This document shows, one piece after another, positions 27,703-38,048 of a DNA stretch of 50,308 nt. The translations under genes and the position numbers were made by a program. Origin of the DNA: Gammaproteobacteria bacterium (GTDB lineage: Bacteria; Pseudomonadota; Gammaproteobacteria; Steroidobacterales; Woeseiaceae); assembly GCA_024639825.1 (NCBI GenBank), contig JAHEGH010000017.1, forward strand, positions 1 through 50,308. The letters are read 5' to 3'. Position 1 is the first letter of the stretch. Each line of letters begins with the position of its first letter. The notes below the pieces were generated by a model that made no database searches, was not told the DNA's origin, and worked only from the letters and a program-made list of their open reading frames with translations.

Positions 27703-29034
27703 CTATTTGCCGATACAGAACTCGGAGAATATTCGTCCAAGCAAGTCATCTGCTGTGACGTTGCCCACAATTTCACCCAGCGCTTGCTGCGACAGGCGCA
27801 GCTCCTCGGCCAGCAGTTCTCCCGCGCGCGCCTCTTCCAGCGCCGCGCGGCCCGTTGCAAAGTGACCCGCGGCCCGCTCCAGCGCCTTGATGTGGCGGCG
27901 CCGCGCCGTAAATGCGCCTTCGCCCTGGTTTTCGTAACCGGCAATATGTTTGATGCGGCGACGCAGCGCGTCCACACCGTCTCCCGTCTGAGCAGAAAGG
28001 AACACCTCTCCATCGGTCAGGCCGGGCTTGTCACCGCTCAGATCGATTTTGTTATGTACGATTGTGACCGGCAGGCCTTCAGGAAGGTTTTCGGTGGGCG
28101 CCTCCTGTTCGGTATCCGTCGCATCCTGAATCCAGAGCGCCGCATCTGCATGCGCCAAAGCCTCGCGTGCGCGGCGTATGCCTTCGGCCTCGATGCGGTC
28201 CGGGTCGTTCCGCAGTCCTGCCGTGTCCACAAGCTCGACGGCCAGTCCGTCGATGTCGATTTGCTCCCTGAGAACGTCGCGCGTTGTGCCAGCAACTTCG
28301 GTAACGATGGCGGCCTCCTGGCCGCTGAGCAAATTCAGCAAGCTCGACTTGCCCGCGTTCGGTTTGCCAACAATGACAACCTGGAAACCATCACGGAGGA
28401 CGCGCCCCTGCCGCGCCTCGGATAACAGTATGTCAAAGGCCGTCGCGCACTCGTCTATGCGCACCTGCAGCGCATCGTCGGAAAGAAAGTCGATTTCCTC
28501 TTCAGGAAAGTCGATGGCCGACTCCACGTGCATGCGCAACCGAACCAGTTGCTCCGCCAGCGCGTCGACGGACCTGGAAAACGCTCCCGACAAGGAACGC
28601 AATGCAGCGCGTGCGGCTTGCGCCGTACCACTGCCTATCAAATCGGCGATCGCTTCCGCCTGAACCAGGTCGAGTTTGTCGTTGAGAAACGCGCGTTTTG
28701 AAAACTCGCCGGGCTCCGCCTGTCGCGCGCCCAGATCCACGATGGCATCAACCACGAGGGAAATGACCACCGGCCCACCGTGCCCGTGTAACTCAAGAAC
28801 CGACTCGCCCGTGAAGGATGCAGGTGCCGGGAAATACAAGGCAAGACCGGTGTCGAGCCGCTCGCCTGCCGCGTTTCGGAAACTGCGGTAGGTTGCGGTA
28901 CGCGGTTCTGGCAGGCTGCCCAGTAATGTTCGCGCGATGGCCTCGGTCTGTTGTCCCGATACGCGCACGATTCCGACGCCGCCCGTTCCTGGTGGCGTTG
29001 CCCGCGCGACGATGGTGTCTGAGAGATTATTCAC
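27703..29034 (-). CDS. mnmE: tRNA modification GTPase MnmE (TrmE)
   Basis: The 443-residue K+-dependent GTPase partners with MnmG. The N-terminal folate-binding domain starts DTIVARATPPGTGGVGIVRVSG. The helical domain contains the inserted G domain with P-loop GKPNAGKSS, DTAGLR switch and NKID. The C-terminus is EFCIGK, the conserved C-x-GK end. The start chosen is GTG at 29034, which gives the usual N-terminus; no clear ribosome site precedes it. The 108-base gap to yidC contains an imperfect AATGCC/GGCATT inverted repeat but no gene. Confidence 0.96.
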   Translation of the reverse strand: MNNLSDTIVARATPPGTGGVGIVRVSGQQTEAIARTLLGSLPEPRTATYRSFRNAAGERLDTGLALYFPAPASFTGESVLELHGHGGPVVISLVVDAIVDLGARQAEPGEFSKRAFLNDKLDLVQAEAIADLIGSGTAQAARAALRSLSGAFSRSVDALAEQLVRLRMHVESAIDFPEEEIDFLSDDALQVRIDECATAFDILLSEARQGRVLRDGFQVVIVGKPNAGKSSLLNLLSGQEAAIVTEVAGTTRDVLREQIDIDGLAVELVDTAGLRNDPDRIEAEGIRRAREALAHADAALWIQDATDTEQEAPTENLPEGLPVTIVHNKIDLSGDKPGLTDGEVFLSAQTGDGVDALRRRIKHIAGYENQGEGAFTARRRHIKALERAAGHFATGRAALEEARAGELLAEELRLSQQALGEIVGNVTADDLLGRIFSEFCIGK

Positions 29035-29142
29035 AGGCGTATGAAACCACAGGTGCCCAAGATCTGCGGAGCAAAACCACCGCCTTCCCAAATGCCGTTG
29101 GTCGGCCGCTGGCGGGCATTCTCGATAGACCTGATCGCGACG

Positions 29143-30855
29143 TTAGCTTGTTTTCTTGCCGCTCGATTTGGCCTTGTGGGCCTTGGACTCGGCCTCCACG
29201 ACCCTGTTGATCTTCCACTGCTGCGCGATCGACAACAGCGTATTGGTTACCCAGTAAAGCACGAGGCCTGACGGGAAGAACGCGAAGAAGACCGTGAACA
29301 TGATCGGCATGATCTGCATGACCTTGGCCTGCACAGGGTCGGCCGGTGCGGGATTCAGCTTTTGCTGACCAAACATCGCGGCGCCCATGATCAACGGCAG
29401 TATGAAGTAAGGATCACGCGTCGAGAGGTCTGTAATCCAGAGCGCGAACGGCGCCTGGCGCATCTCGACGCTTTCAAGCAGCACCCAGTAGAACGCCAGG
29501 AAGAACGGCATCTGGATCAGGATAGGCAAACAGCCGGCAGCGGGGTTGACCTTCTCCCGCTTGTACAGGTCCATCATCGCCTGGCTAAGAGCCTGTTTGT
29601 CATCCTTATAGCGGTCCTGCAGCGCCTTCATTCGCGGCTGAATCTGGCGCATCTTCGCCATTGAGCGGCCGCTCGACTCGGTGAGCTTGTAGAACGCGAG
29701 CTTGATAAGGAACGTCACAACGATAATGGCGACACCCCAGTTCTGGGCGAAGCCGTAGACGAAGCTCAGAAGCCAGAACAGCGGCTGCGAAATAATGGTC
29801 AGCCAACCGTAGTCAACGGTGAGCTTTAGCGTTTCATCGATTTGTTCGAGCTGTTCCTGCAGCTTGGGACCGATGAAGAGCGTGGTCGCAAAGGTCTCGG
29901 TCGCGCCGGGCGAGATGGTTACCAGGCTGCGGCGAATCGCACTGCTGGTCGCAATGTCACCGGTCGCCTGAACATCAAATTTGTAATCGACGCCGGAGGT
30001 TGGCACCGCCGCACGCAGGAAGTGATGCTGGATGGAGCCCACCCAACCTGCGGGTGAACTGAACTCAAACTTGCCGTCTTCAATGAGGTCGTCGTGCTTC
30101 AGCTTTGTCGATTTATCACCGTCGTAGACAATCGGGCCGACAAACGAGTAGGTGTCGACATCGAACATCGATCGCTCCATTTCGATAGAGCGACCCTTGA
30201 TCCGAACATACTCGGCACCGCGCCAGGGTGTCGCGCTGCCGTTGGTCACGATTTGCTCGAGGCCGACGGCGTAGCTGCCGCGCGTGAAGCGGTAGCGCTT
30301 CTCGACGGTAACGCCACTTTCGTCCTGCCAGGTCAGCGGCACGACCAGTTCGTCGGCGCCACCAAGCTCATAACTGCGCCGAGCCGTCTCGAAACTTGCG
30401 AGGTGCGTGGCCTCCGCCGCGCCACCTGTGGCTCGGACGCCCGACTCGATCAGGCCATATTCTCTGCCGTCAGTCCCAAGCAGGCGCACAAGGGTGTCGG
30501 GCTGGTCTTTGGCGACCGGATAGGCTTTTAGCGTCGCGCCCTGTAGCGTGCCGCCTGTCGTACTAATGACGATATCGAAAACGTCCGTACTGACGGTGAT
30601 CGTTGGCGCACCGGTCATCGCAGCGGTCTCGCCCGTGACGCCGGGGGAACTCGGCAGCGCGTCGGCCCGGGGCACATCGGAAATAGCCGGGAGCTCGTCC
30701 TCTCCTGCTGGTGTGCCCGGTGCGCTGATGTCTTCAGCGGCTTGCTCGGCAACAGGTGCTACGGGCTTTGGCCCATATTCCTGTACCCAGGTCTGGTAGG
30801 TAATCCAGGCGAGGAATGCAAAAATTGCCCAAATCAGCAGTCGTTGGTTATCCAT
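29143..30855 (-). CDS. yidC: Membrane protein insertase YidC
   Basis: The 570-residue insertase has the N-terminal signal-anchor (MDNQRLLIWAIFAFLAWITYQTW), a large periplasmic beta-sandwich domain (about 60-350), and the five-helix Oxa1 core with the patterns FKLAFYKLTESSGRSMAKM-like (here LIKLAFYKLTESSGRSM) and GCLPILIQMPFFLAFY. A Lys-rich C-terminal tail follows. It inserts Fo c subunits and other inner-membrane proteins, alone or with SecYEG. Its ATG overlaps the rnpA stop (ATGGATAA); the usual intervening yidD gene is absent. Confidence 0.97.
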   Translation of the reverse strand: MDNQRLLIWAIFAFLAWITYQTWVQEYGPKPVAPVAEQAAEDISAPGTPAGEDELPAISDVPRADALPSSPGVTGETAAMTGAPTITVSTDVFDIVISTTGGTLQGATLKAYPVAKDQPDTLVRLLGTDGREYGLIESGVRATGGAAEATHLASFETARRSYELGGADELVVPLTWQDESGVTVEKRYRFTRGSYAVGLEQIVTNGSATPWRGAEYVRIKGRSIEMERSMFDVDTYSFVGPIVYDGDKSTKLKHDDLIEDGKFEFSSPAGWVGSIQHHFLRAAVPTSGVDYKFDVQATGDIATSSAIRRSLVTISPGATETFATTLFIGPKLQEQLEQIDETLKLTVDYGWLTIISQPLFWLLSFVYGFAQNWGVAIIVVTFLIKLAFYKLTESSGRSMAKMRQIQPRMKALQDRYKDDKQALSQAMMDLYKREKVNPAAGCLPILIQMPFFLAFYWVLLESVEMRQAPFALWITDLSTRDPYFILPLIMGAAMFGQQKLNPAPADPVQAKVMQIMPIMFTVFFAFFPSGLVLYWVTNTLLSIAQQWKINRVVEAESKAHKAKSSGKKTS

Positions 30856-31231
30856 CTGTACGCGGCCCCTGGGTTTTCGCCTTGCTGCATCGCAGCCAGT
30901 GTTTGTCGAGGCTGTCCGCGATGTCCTGCCGGCTCGCCGCGGTGGCTCCTGGCTGGTTGATCACGACAACATCCAATCCTGACAGTAATGCCTGTTGTTG
31001 GCGAAAAGACTCTCTAATAATTCTTTTAATACGGTTACGTTCTGTCGCTCGGCGGCAGTGCTTCTTGGAGATTGCCAGACCCAGCCTTCCGGTGCTTGCC
31101 TGATTTCGCCGGCAGAGCACGGTAAATAGTTGATCGCGGCTCCGGGTAGCCTTGTCAAACACGCGGCCGAACGCCGCCGCATCAAGAAGCCGGTTATTTC
31201 TCGTGAACCGGTTACCTGAGTTGCTCGTCAA
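30848..31231 (-). CDS. rnpA: Ribonuclease P protein component
   Basis: The RNase P protein binds the catalytic RNA and the 5' leader of pre-tRNA. The family signature is RLGLAISKKHCRRATERNR followed by IKRIIRESFR, and the N-terminus is RFTRNNRLLDAAAFGRVF. No ATG or GTG exists near the expected start; TTG at 31231 gives 127 residues, close to the usual length, 41 bases after rpmH. The reading frame stays open upstream through rpmH in another frame, so the exact start remains uncertain. The stop overlaps yidC. Confidence 0.92.
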   Translation of the reverse strand: MTSNSGNRFTRNNRLLDAAAFGRVFDKATRSRDQLFTVLCRRNQASTGRLGLAISKKHCRRATERNRIKRIIRESFRQQQALLSGLDVVVINQPGATAASRQDIADSLDKHWLRCSKAKTQGPRTDG

Positions 31232-31272
31232 CCTGGAATTGTTACTCGTCGTCGCGAAGGACGTATGGCGGG

Positions 31273-31407
31273 TTACGGCGTCAACCGTGCGCGGCCTTTT
31301 GCGCGACGGCGCTTCAAGACGAGGCGCCCGGCTTTCGTCGCCATACGGGCACGGAATCCGTGCGTGCGTGCGCGCTTGATCTTGCTGGGCTGATATGTGC
31401 GTTTCAT
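31273..31407 (-). CDS. rpmH: 50S ribosomal protein L34
   Basis: This 44-residue very basic protein starts [20 protein letters not shown] and ends RLTP, an almost canonical L34. It is too short for most ORF cut-offs and overlaps a spurious out-of-frame extension of rnpA. It is the first gene of rpmH-rnpA-yidC-mnmE, with a good promoter (31490-31518) and a terminator-like hairpin in its leader. GGGAAAGG upstream supplies the ribosome site. Confidence 0.97.
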   Translation of the reverse strand: MKRTYQPSKIKRARTHGFRARMATKAGRLVLKRRRAKGRARLTP

Positions 31408-31448
31408 AGCCTTTCCCGGTGCCCGTTTTGAGGGCCAATATTCGGTTC

Positions 31449-31470
31449 AAAAACGGCCCCTGCAAGGCCG
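31449..31470 (-). terminator. Terminator-like hairpin in the rpmH leader
   Basis: Reading the minus strand, CGGCC (31470-31466), a seven-base loop, GGCCG (31458-31454) and five T (31453-31449) form a short intrinsic-terminator shape. It lies about 13-35 nucleotides after the predicted rpmH transcription start and 41 bases before the rpmH ATG. It may attenuate the operon; the five-base-pair stem is short, so this is tentative. Confidence 0.4.
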
Positions 31471-31489
31471 TACTTCAAGAAGGGCGGCA

Positions 31490-31518
31490 AGGGTACGCAG
31501 ATGGCCAGACAGTGTCAA
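31490..31518 (-). promoter_or_regulatory. Sigma-70 promoter of rpmH-rnpA-yidC
   Basis: A perfect TTGACA (31518-31513) and TACCCT (31495-31490) are separated by 17 bases on the minus strand. Transcription would start near 31483, about 76 nucleotides before rpmH. Confidence 0.55.
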
Positions 31519-31558
31519 TAGACTAATGTAAACATTGGAATTTCGGCCTGACCGCGCC

Positions 31559-31567
31559 TGTGGATAA
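31559..31567 (-). promoter_or_regulatory. DnaA box upstream of dnaA
   Basis: TGTGGATAA on the plus strand is TTATCCACA on the minus strand, a perfect match to the DnaA box consensus. It lies 97 bases before the dnaA start and about 29 bases upstream of a possible -10 element (TATAGA, 31596-31601), suiting autoregulation by DnaA. The rest of the rpmH-dnaA gap (31408-31663) holds the rpmH promoter and two hairpins but no gene. Confidence 0.65.
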
Positions 31568-31631
31568 CCGCATCTGGCGGGGCCACAGGATACGGTATAG
31601 ACTGCCTCGTCTTTGATCACAATAACGAATT

Positions 31632-31650
31632 TCGGCACGTTTTGTGCCGA
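31632..31650 (+). promoter_or_regulatory. Hairpin immediately upstream of the dnaA ribosome site
   Basis: TCGGCAC (31632-31638), loop GTTTT, GTGCCGA (31644-31650) make a perfect seven-base-pair stem, ending 13 bases before the TTG start and directly abutting the GGGGA ribosome site. It would fold in the dnaA mRNA leader and may modulate translation initiation. Confidence 0.45.
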
Positions 31651-31663
31651 GCCGGGGAATCTC

Positions 31664-33007
31664 TTGTCTGCTGAGTCGACGCTTTGGAACGAGTGCATTC
31701 GCGTCCTGCAGGGGGAGCTTCCCGAGCAACAATTCAACACCTGGATCCGCCCCCTTCAGGCGGTTGAAGATGGCTCCGTCTTGCGGCTTCTGGCCCCCAA
31801 TCGATTCGTGATCGACTGGCTCCAGCAGCATCATCTTGAGCGCATTCTTGAGATCGTAGACGACAACGGGACGAATGTTGAGGTGCTGCTTGAGGTCGGT
31901 TCTCGCGAGGCGCCGGCATCGGCCGGGGCCGCGACCGACAAACGCCCGCAGGCTGTCCCCATCAGAACGGGTGGCCAGGCCCCCGTCGTTCCCAGGCTGA
32001 ATCCGCAGTTTACGTTTGAAAGTTTTGTTGAAGGCAAGAGCAACCAGCTGGCCAAGGCGGCAGCAACACAGGTTGGCGAAAACCCGGGCAAATCATACAA
32101 CCCGCTGTTTATTTATGGCGGTGTTGGCCTTGGCAAGACCCACCTGATGCACGCTATCGGCAACGCGATGATCAAGAACGATCCGGCCGCTCGTGTCAGC
32201 TACGTCCATTCCGAGCGTTTCGTCAGCGATATGGTCAAGGGCCTGCAGCACAACAAGATTTCAGAGTTTAAGCGGGCCTATCGAACGCTTGACGCATTGC
32301 TTATCGATGATATTCAGTTTTTCGCGGGCAAGGAGCGCTCTCAGGAAGAGTTCTTTCATACCTTTAATGCATTGCTCGAGGGCCAGCGACAAATTATTTT
32401 GACCTGCGACCGCTATCCAAAAGAGGTAAACGGGCTTGAGGAACGATTGAAATCACGGTTCGGCTGGGGCCTTACGGTGGCTATCGAGCCGCCGGAGCTG
32501 GAAACGTCGGTGGCTATTTTGATCAGCAAGGCACAAGCGGAGGGCATCGAACTTCCGAATGAGGTTGCATTTTTTATCGCGAAGAGAATTCGCTCGAACG
32601 TCCGGGAGCTGGAAGGCGCGTTGAGGCGCGTCATCGCCAATTACCGGTTCACAGGGCGGGCAATCAACCTCGATTTTGCGAAGGAGGCCTTACGCGACCT
32701 TCTTGCGCTACAGGATCGGCTGGTTTCTATCGAAAACATTCAGAAAACAGTCGCCGACTATTTTAAGATTCGGGTCGGGGACCTGTTATCCAAGAAGAGG
32801 ACCCGATCGATCGCTCGACCCAGGCAGTTTGGCATGGCGCTCGCGAAGGAGCTGACTAACCACAGCTTGCCGGAAATTGGGGACGCATTTGGCGGGCGGG
32901 ACCATACGACCGTATTGCACGGTTGTCGAAGAATTGCGTCGCTTCGCGAGACGGACAAGCGCGTTGATGACGATTATTTGAATTTGTTGAGAACGTTGAC
33001 AGGATGA
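31664..33007 (+). CDS. dnaA: Chromosomal replication initiator protein DnaA
   Basis: A 447-residue AAA+ initiator. Domain I ([18 protein letters not shown]) is followed by a variable linker, the ATPase domain with Walker [10 protein letters not shown], Walker [10 protein letters not shown] and sensor regions, and the C-terminal DNA-binding domain with [16 protein letters not shown]. The start is TTG at 31664 with a GGGGA ribosome site; it gives the usual N-terminus ([10 protein letters not shown]). A TTG 17 codons upstream has no ribosome site. Its stop codon directly abuts the first DnaA box of the putative origin. Confidence 0.97.
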   Translation: MSAESTLWNECIRVLQGELPEQQFNTWIRPLQAVEDGSVLRLLAPNRFVIDWLQQHHLERILEIVDDNGTNVEVLLEVGSREAPASAGAATDKRPQAVPIRTGGQAPVVPRLNPQFTFESFVEGKSNQLAKAAATQVGENPGKSYNPLFIYGGVGLGKTHLMHAIGNAMIKNDPAARVSYVHSERFVSDMVKGLQHNKISEFKRAYRTLDALLIDDIQFFAGKERSQEEFFHTFNALLEGQRQIILTCDRYPKEVNGLEERLKSRFGWGLTVAIEPPELETSVAILISKAQAEGIELPNEVAFFIAKRIRSNVRELEGALRRVIANYRFTGRAINLDFAKEALRDLLALQDRLVSIENIQKTVADYFKIRVGDLLSKKRTRSIARPRQFGMALAKELTNHSLPEIGDAFGGRDHTTVLHGCRRIASLRETDKRVDDDYLNLLRTLTG

Positions 33008-33204
33008 TGTGGATAAGTGGTGGAAAACTATCCGGCTCTTTTTTATCCACAAGCTACACACAGGCGGCCTACTGTAGATTGATGTTTTGTTAAGCTTGTT
33101 TTTCGACTGTAAGCCATTGATTTAGTTAGTATTAAAAAAGTTATGCACAGGCATTTGCTCGCTTAATAATAACTATAATTATATATATTCCAATATTTAT
33201 TAAC
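33008..33204. other. Putative chromosomal origin of replication (oriC)
   Basis: The dnaA-dnaN gap contains three consensus DnaA boxes: 33008-33016 (minus-strand TTATCCACA), 33043-33051 (TTATCCACA) and 33141-33149 (TTATGCACA). A very AT-rich stretch (33162-33204) follows that would serve as the unwinding element. The first two boxes face each other 26 bases apart. Genes diverge in predominant direction around this point (minus to the left, plus to the right), consistent with bidirectional replication from here. Confidence 0.8.
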
Positions 33205-33215
33205 AGGTGGAACCT

Positions 33216-34310
33216 ATGAAGTTTACCGCAGCTCGGGAAGCGCTGTTGAAACCTCTGCAGGCCGTTATCGGTGTTGTAGAGCGTCGCCAGACAATGCCGA
33301 TACTCTCCAATGTCCTGCTAATTGCACGTGATGGCCAGCTGTCGGTTACTGCGACAGATCTCGAGGTCGAGCTCGTGGCCCAGGCAGATGTGGAGACGGA
33401 ATCTGGCGGTGAGATCACGGTGTCGGGGCGCAAGTTGCTCGATATATGCAGGGCGCTTCCGGAAGGAACGGATATCAATGTCAGTGTCAGCGGCGAGAAG
33501 CTGGCCGTGAAAGGTGGGCGCAGCAAGTTCAACCTGGCGACATTGCCGGCAGCAGAGTTTCCGGTGGTCGAGGACATCAAGGCCGGGCAGTCAATTACCG
33601 TTGGGCAGGATGTGCTTGGGCGGCTGATTGAGAAGACACATTTTTCGATGGCCCAGCAGGACGTTCGTTATTACCTTAACGGCATGCTTCTGGAGACAGG
33701 GGGCGGGCATCTGCGCGCGGTTGCGACGGACGGGCATCGGCTTGCGCTTTGCCAGGCGGCGCTCGATGGGAAGATAGATGAGCAGCAGGTTATTGTCCCC
33801 CGAAAAGGCGTCCTGGAGTTGCAGCGGCTTATGACGGGCGAAGGCGATTTGAATATCGAGCTTGGCGCGAACCACATTCGGATTCAGCTGGAGGGTATTC
33901 GGTTTACCTCGAAGCTCATCGATGGTCGGTTTCCTGAATATGAGCGGGTGATACCGAAGGAATCGTCGAATGAATTGAAGGCGGACAGAGGCGCGTTCCG
34001 CGGAGCGTTGCAGCGCACGGCAATTCTTTCGAACGAGAAATACCGGGGTATTCGGCTCGTCATTCGGGATAGCGGTGTTGTCCTCCAGGCGCACAATCCT
34101 GAGCAGGAGGAGGCCGAGGAGGAGCTCGAAGTAGAGTACAGCGGTGAAGACATCGAGATCGGCTTCAATGTGAATTACCTGCTGGATGCGTTGGGTGCTG
34201 TCGAGAGCGATGAGGTTACGCTGTCTGTCCAGGACAGTAATTCGAGCTGCCTGATTCGACAACCCGGGAATGACGACTGCACTTTCGTGGTCATGCCGAT
34301 GCGGCTTTAG
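33216..34310 (+). CDS. dnaN: DNA polymerase III subunit beta (sliding clamp)
   Basis: The 364-residue ring-clamp subunit begins MKFTAAREALLKPLQAVIG and shows the three-domain clamp repeat, with RQTMPILSNVLL, NLATLPAAEFP and the C-terminal CTFVVMPMRL end that forms part of the partner-binding pocket (MPMRL is diagnostic). AGGTGG precedes the ATG at 33216; a GTG nine bases upstream is not favoured. It follows oriC directly, with recF and gyrB downstream. Confidence 0.97.
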   Translation: MKFTAAREALLKPLQAVIGVVERRQTMPILSNVLLIARDGQLSVTATDLEVELVAQADVETESGGEITVSGRKLLDICRALPEGTDINVSVSGEKLAVKGGRSKFNLATLPAAEFPVVEDIKAGQSITVGQDVLGRLIEKTHFSMAQQDVRYYLNGMLLETGGGHLRAVATDGHRLALCQAALDGKIDEQQVIVPRKGVLELQRLMTGEGDLNIELGANHIRIQLEGIRFTSKLIDGRFPEYERVIPKESSNELKADRGAFRGALQRTAILSNEKYRGIRLVIRDSGVVLQAHNPEQEEAEEELEVEYSGEDIEIGFNVNYLLDALGAVESDEVTLSVQDSNSSCLIRQPGNDDCTFVVMPMRL

Positions 34311-34345
34311 GACGAGGTGCCCATCAGTATCGGTGATGCGTCGAT

Positions 34346-35416
34346 ATGATTCGCCGATTTAAGGTCAGCAATTTTCGCTGCCTGGAAAATGCCGAGCTGG
34401 AGCTCAGCCCAGAGTTCAACCTGATCTACGGTGCGAACGCCTCCGGAAAGACGAGTCTTCTGGAGGCGTTGGCGTATCTGGGCCGGGGAAAGTCGTTCCG
34501 TGGCGCGACAACGACAAACCTGATTCGGCACGGGGCGTCGGAATTTGTTTTGTTCGGTGAGACGCAGACAGAGCTGCGATCGCAGCGTATTGGCGTCCGC
34601 AACAGCAAGGAAGGTCTCGAGGTTCGCGTCGATGGGAGCGGCGATGGCGGGGTAGCCGCGCTCGCAGCGGCGCTGCCGTTGCAGGTTATCGATCCGGAGG
34701 TCCATAACCTCGTGGCAGGAGGCCCGGAGCTGCGGCGGCGGTTTTTGGACTGGGTGGCGTTCCACGTGGAACACGACCATCTTGAGGTGTGGAGGCGGTT
34801 TCGGCGCGCGCTCAAACAGAGAAATGCGGCGCTCAAGGCGAGGTCGAGCCCGGCGGCGATCAGGAGCTGGAACGCGGAATTTGTGGAGTTGAGCCTGGCG
34901 CTCGACGACTCTCGGCGCAGGGCGCTGGAAATCGCGTCGGACAGTCTTGGGGAATACGGGCTTGGGCTGCTGGGCACAGAGCTCGGGTTTGAGTACCAGC
35001 AGGGCTGGATGAAGGACAAGGCGCTTGATCGTTCTTTGGAGGAGGGCCTGGAGCGAGACCTGCAGCTCGGGTCTACCCAACAGGGGCCGCATCGCGCCGA
35101 CCTGAAGATTCGGTACGACGAGCGTCAGGCCCGCAAGCTTGTTTCCCGCGGGCAACAAAAGTTGCTGGCCAGCGCGATGATCCTGGCGGCTACGGAGACC
35201 GCGCAAACCGCACTGGAGCGTCCGTTGTTGCTGCTGCTCGATGATCCGGCAGCGGAGCTCGATGCGGATTCATTGTCGCGGCTGCTCGAGGCGGTCCTCG
35301 GGCTCGGCTGCCAGGTGGTTGCGACAAGCCTCGAAAAAGGCGCCTTGAATATTCGCGGTGGTAGCGCGATGTTTCACGTGGAACACGGCGTTGTCAGCCC
35401 CGCTAAAAACACCTGA
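34346..35416 (+). CDS. recF: DNA replication and repair protein RecF
   Basis: The 356-residue SMC-like ATPase of the RecFOR pathway loads RecA at gapped DNA. It has Walker A GANASGKTS, the RecF patterns RCLENAELEL and GRGKSFRG, a signature region near QGPHRADL, and Walker B LLLLDDPAAELD. Two parS-type palindromes are embedded: both are read as FHVEH, the first at a position where RecF commonly has FHVE, the second in the less conserved C-terminal tail. The ribosome site is weak. Confidence 0.95.
   Translation: MIRRFKVSNFRCLENAELELSPEFNLIYGANASGKTSLLEALAYLGRGKSFRGATTTNLIRHGASEFVLFGETQTELRSQRIGVRNSKEGLEVRVDGSGDGGVAALAAALPLQVIDPEVHNLVAGGPELRRRFLDWVAFHVEHDHLEVWRRFRRALKQRNAALKARSSPAAIRSWNAEFVELSLALDDSRRRALEIASDSLGEYGLGLLGTELGFEYQQGWMKDKALDRSLEEGLERDLQLGSTQQGPHRADLKIRYDERQARKLVSRGQQKLLASAMILAATETAQTALERPLLLLLDDPAAELDADSLSRLLEAVLGLGCQVVATSLEKGALNIRGGSAMFHVEHGVVSPAKNT
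34758..34773. promoter_or_regulatory. parS-like site 1 (in recF)
   Basis: CGTTCCACGTGGAACA matches the ParB-binding consensus TGTTNCACGTGNAACA at 15 of 16 positions, and its central 14 bases are a perfect palindrome. It lies about 1.6 kb from oriC. The encoded FHVE is common at this position in RecF, so part of the match may reflect protein constraint. Confidence 0.65.
35370..35385. promoter_or_regulatory. parS site 2 (3' end of recF)
   Basis: TGTTTCACGTGGAACA matches the parS consensus at all 16 positions. It lies in the C-terminal tail of recF, where protein constraint is low, about 2.2 kb from oriC and 29 kb from parAB. It should bind the ParB encoded at 5097-5993. Confidence 0.85.
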
Positions 35417-35463
35417 AAAGGCTTGAAATATAAAGCGCTGAGGGTACTTCGCACCCCCATTTT

Positions 35464-37941
<2,478 letters not shown>

Positions 37942-38048
37942 CCCGACATTCAGGGTGAATCATTTCGTTGGTAACGAGTCCTAAAAAACGTACTCAAGCG
38001 CGTCCGGTGGAGGCCGGCTGCGCCCTACCTTTCTAAAGGGGAGAAACA

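Noticed and set aside
31613..31663. Upstream TTG start for dnaA (17 extra codons)
   Set aside because: No ribosome site and it would translate the leader hairpin; the downstream TTG has GGGGA and the normal N-terminus.
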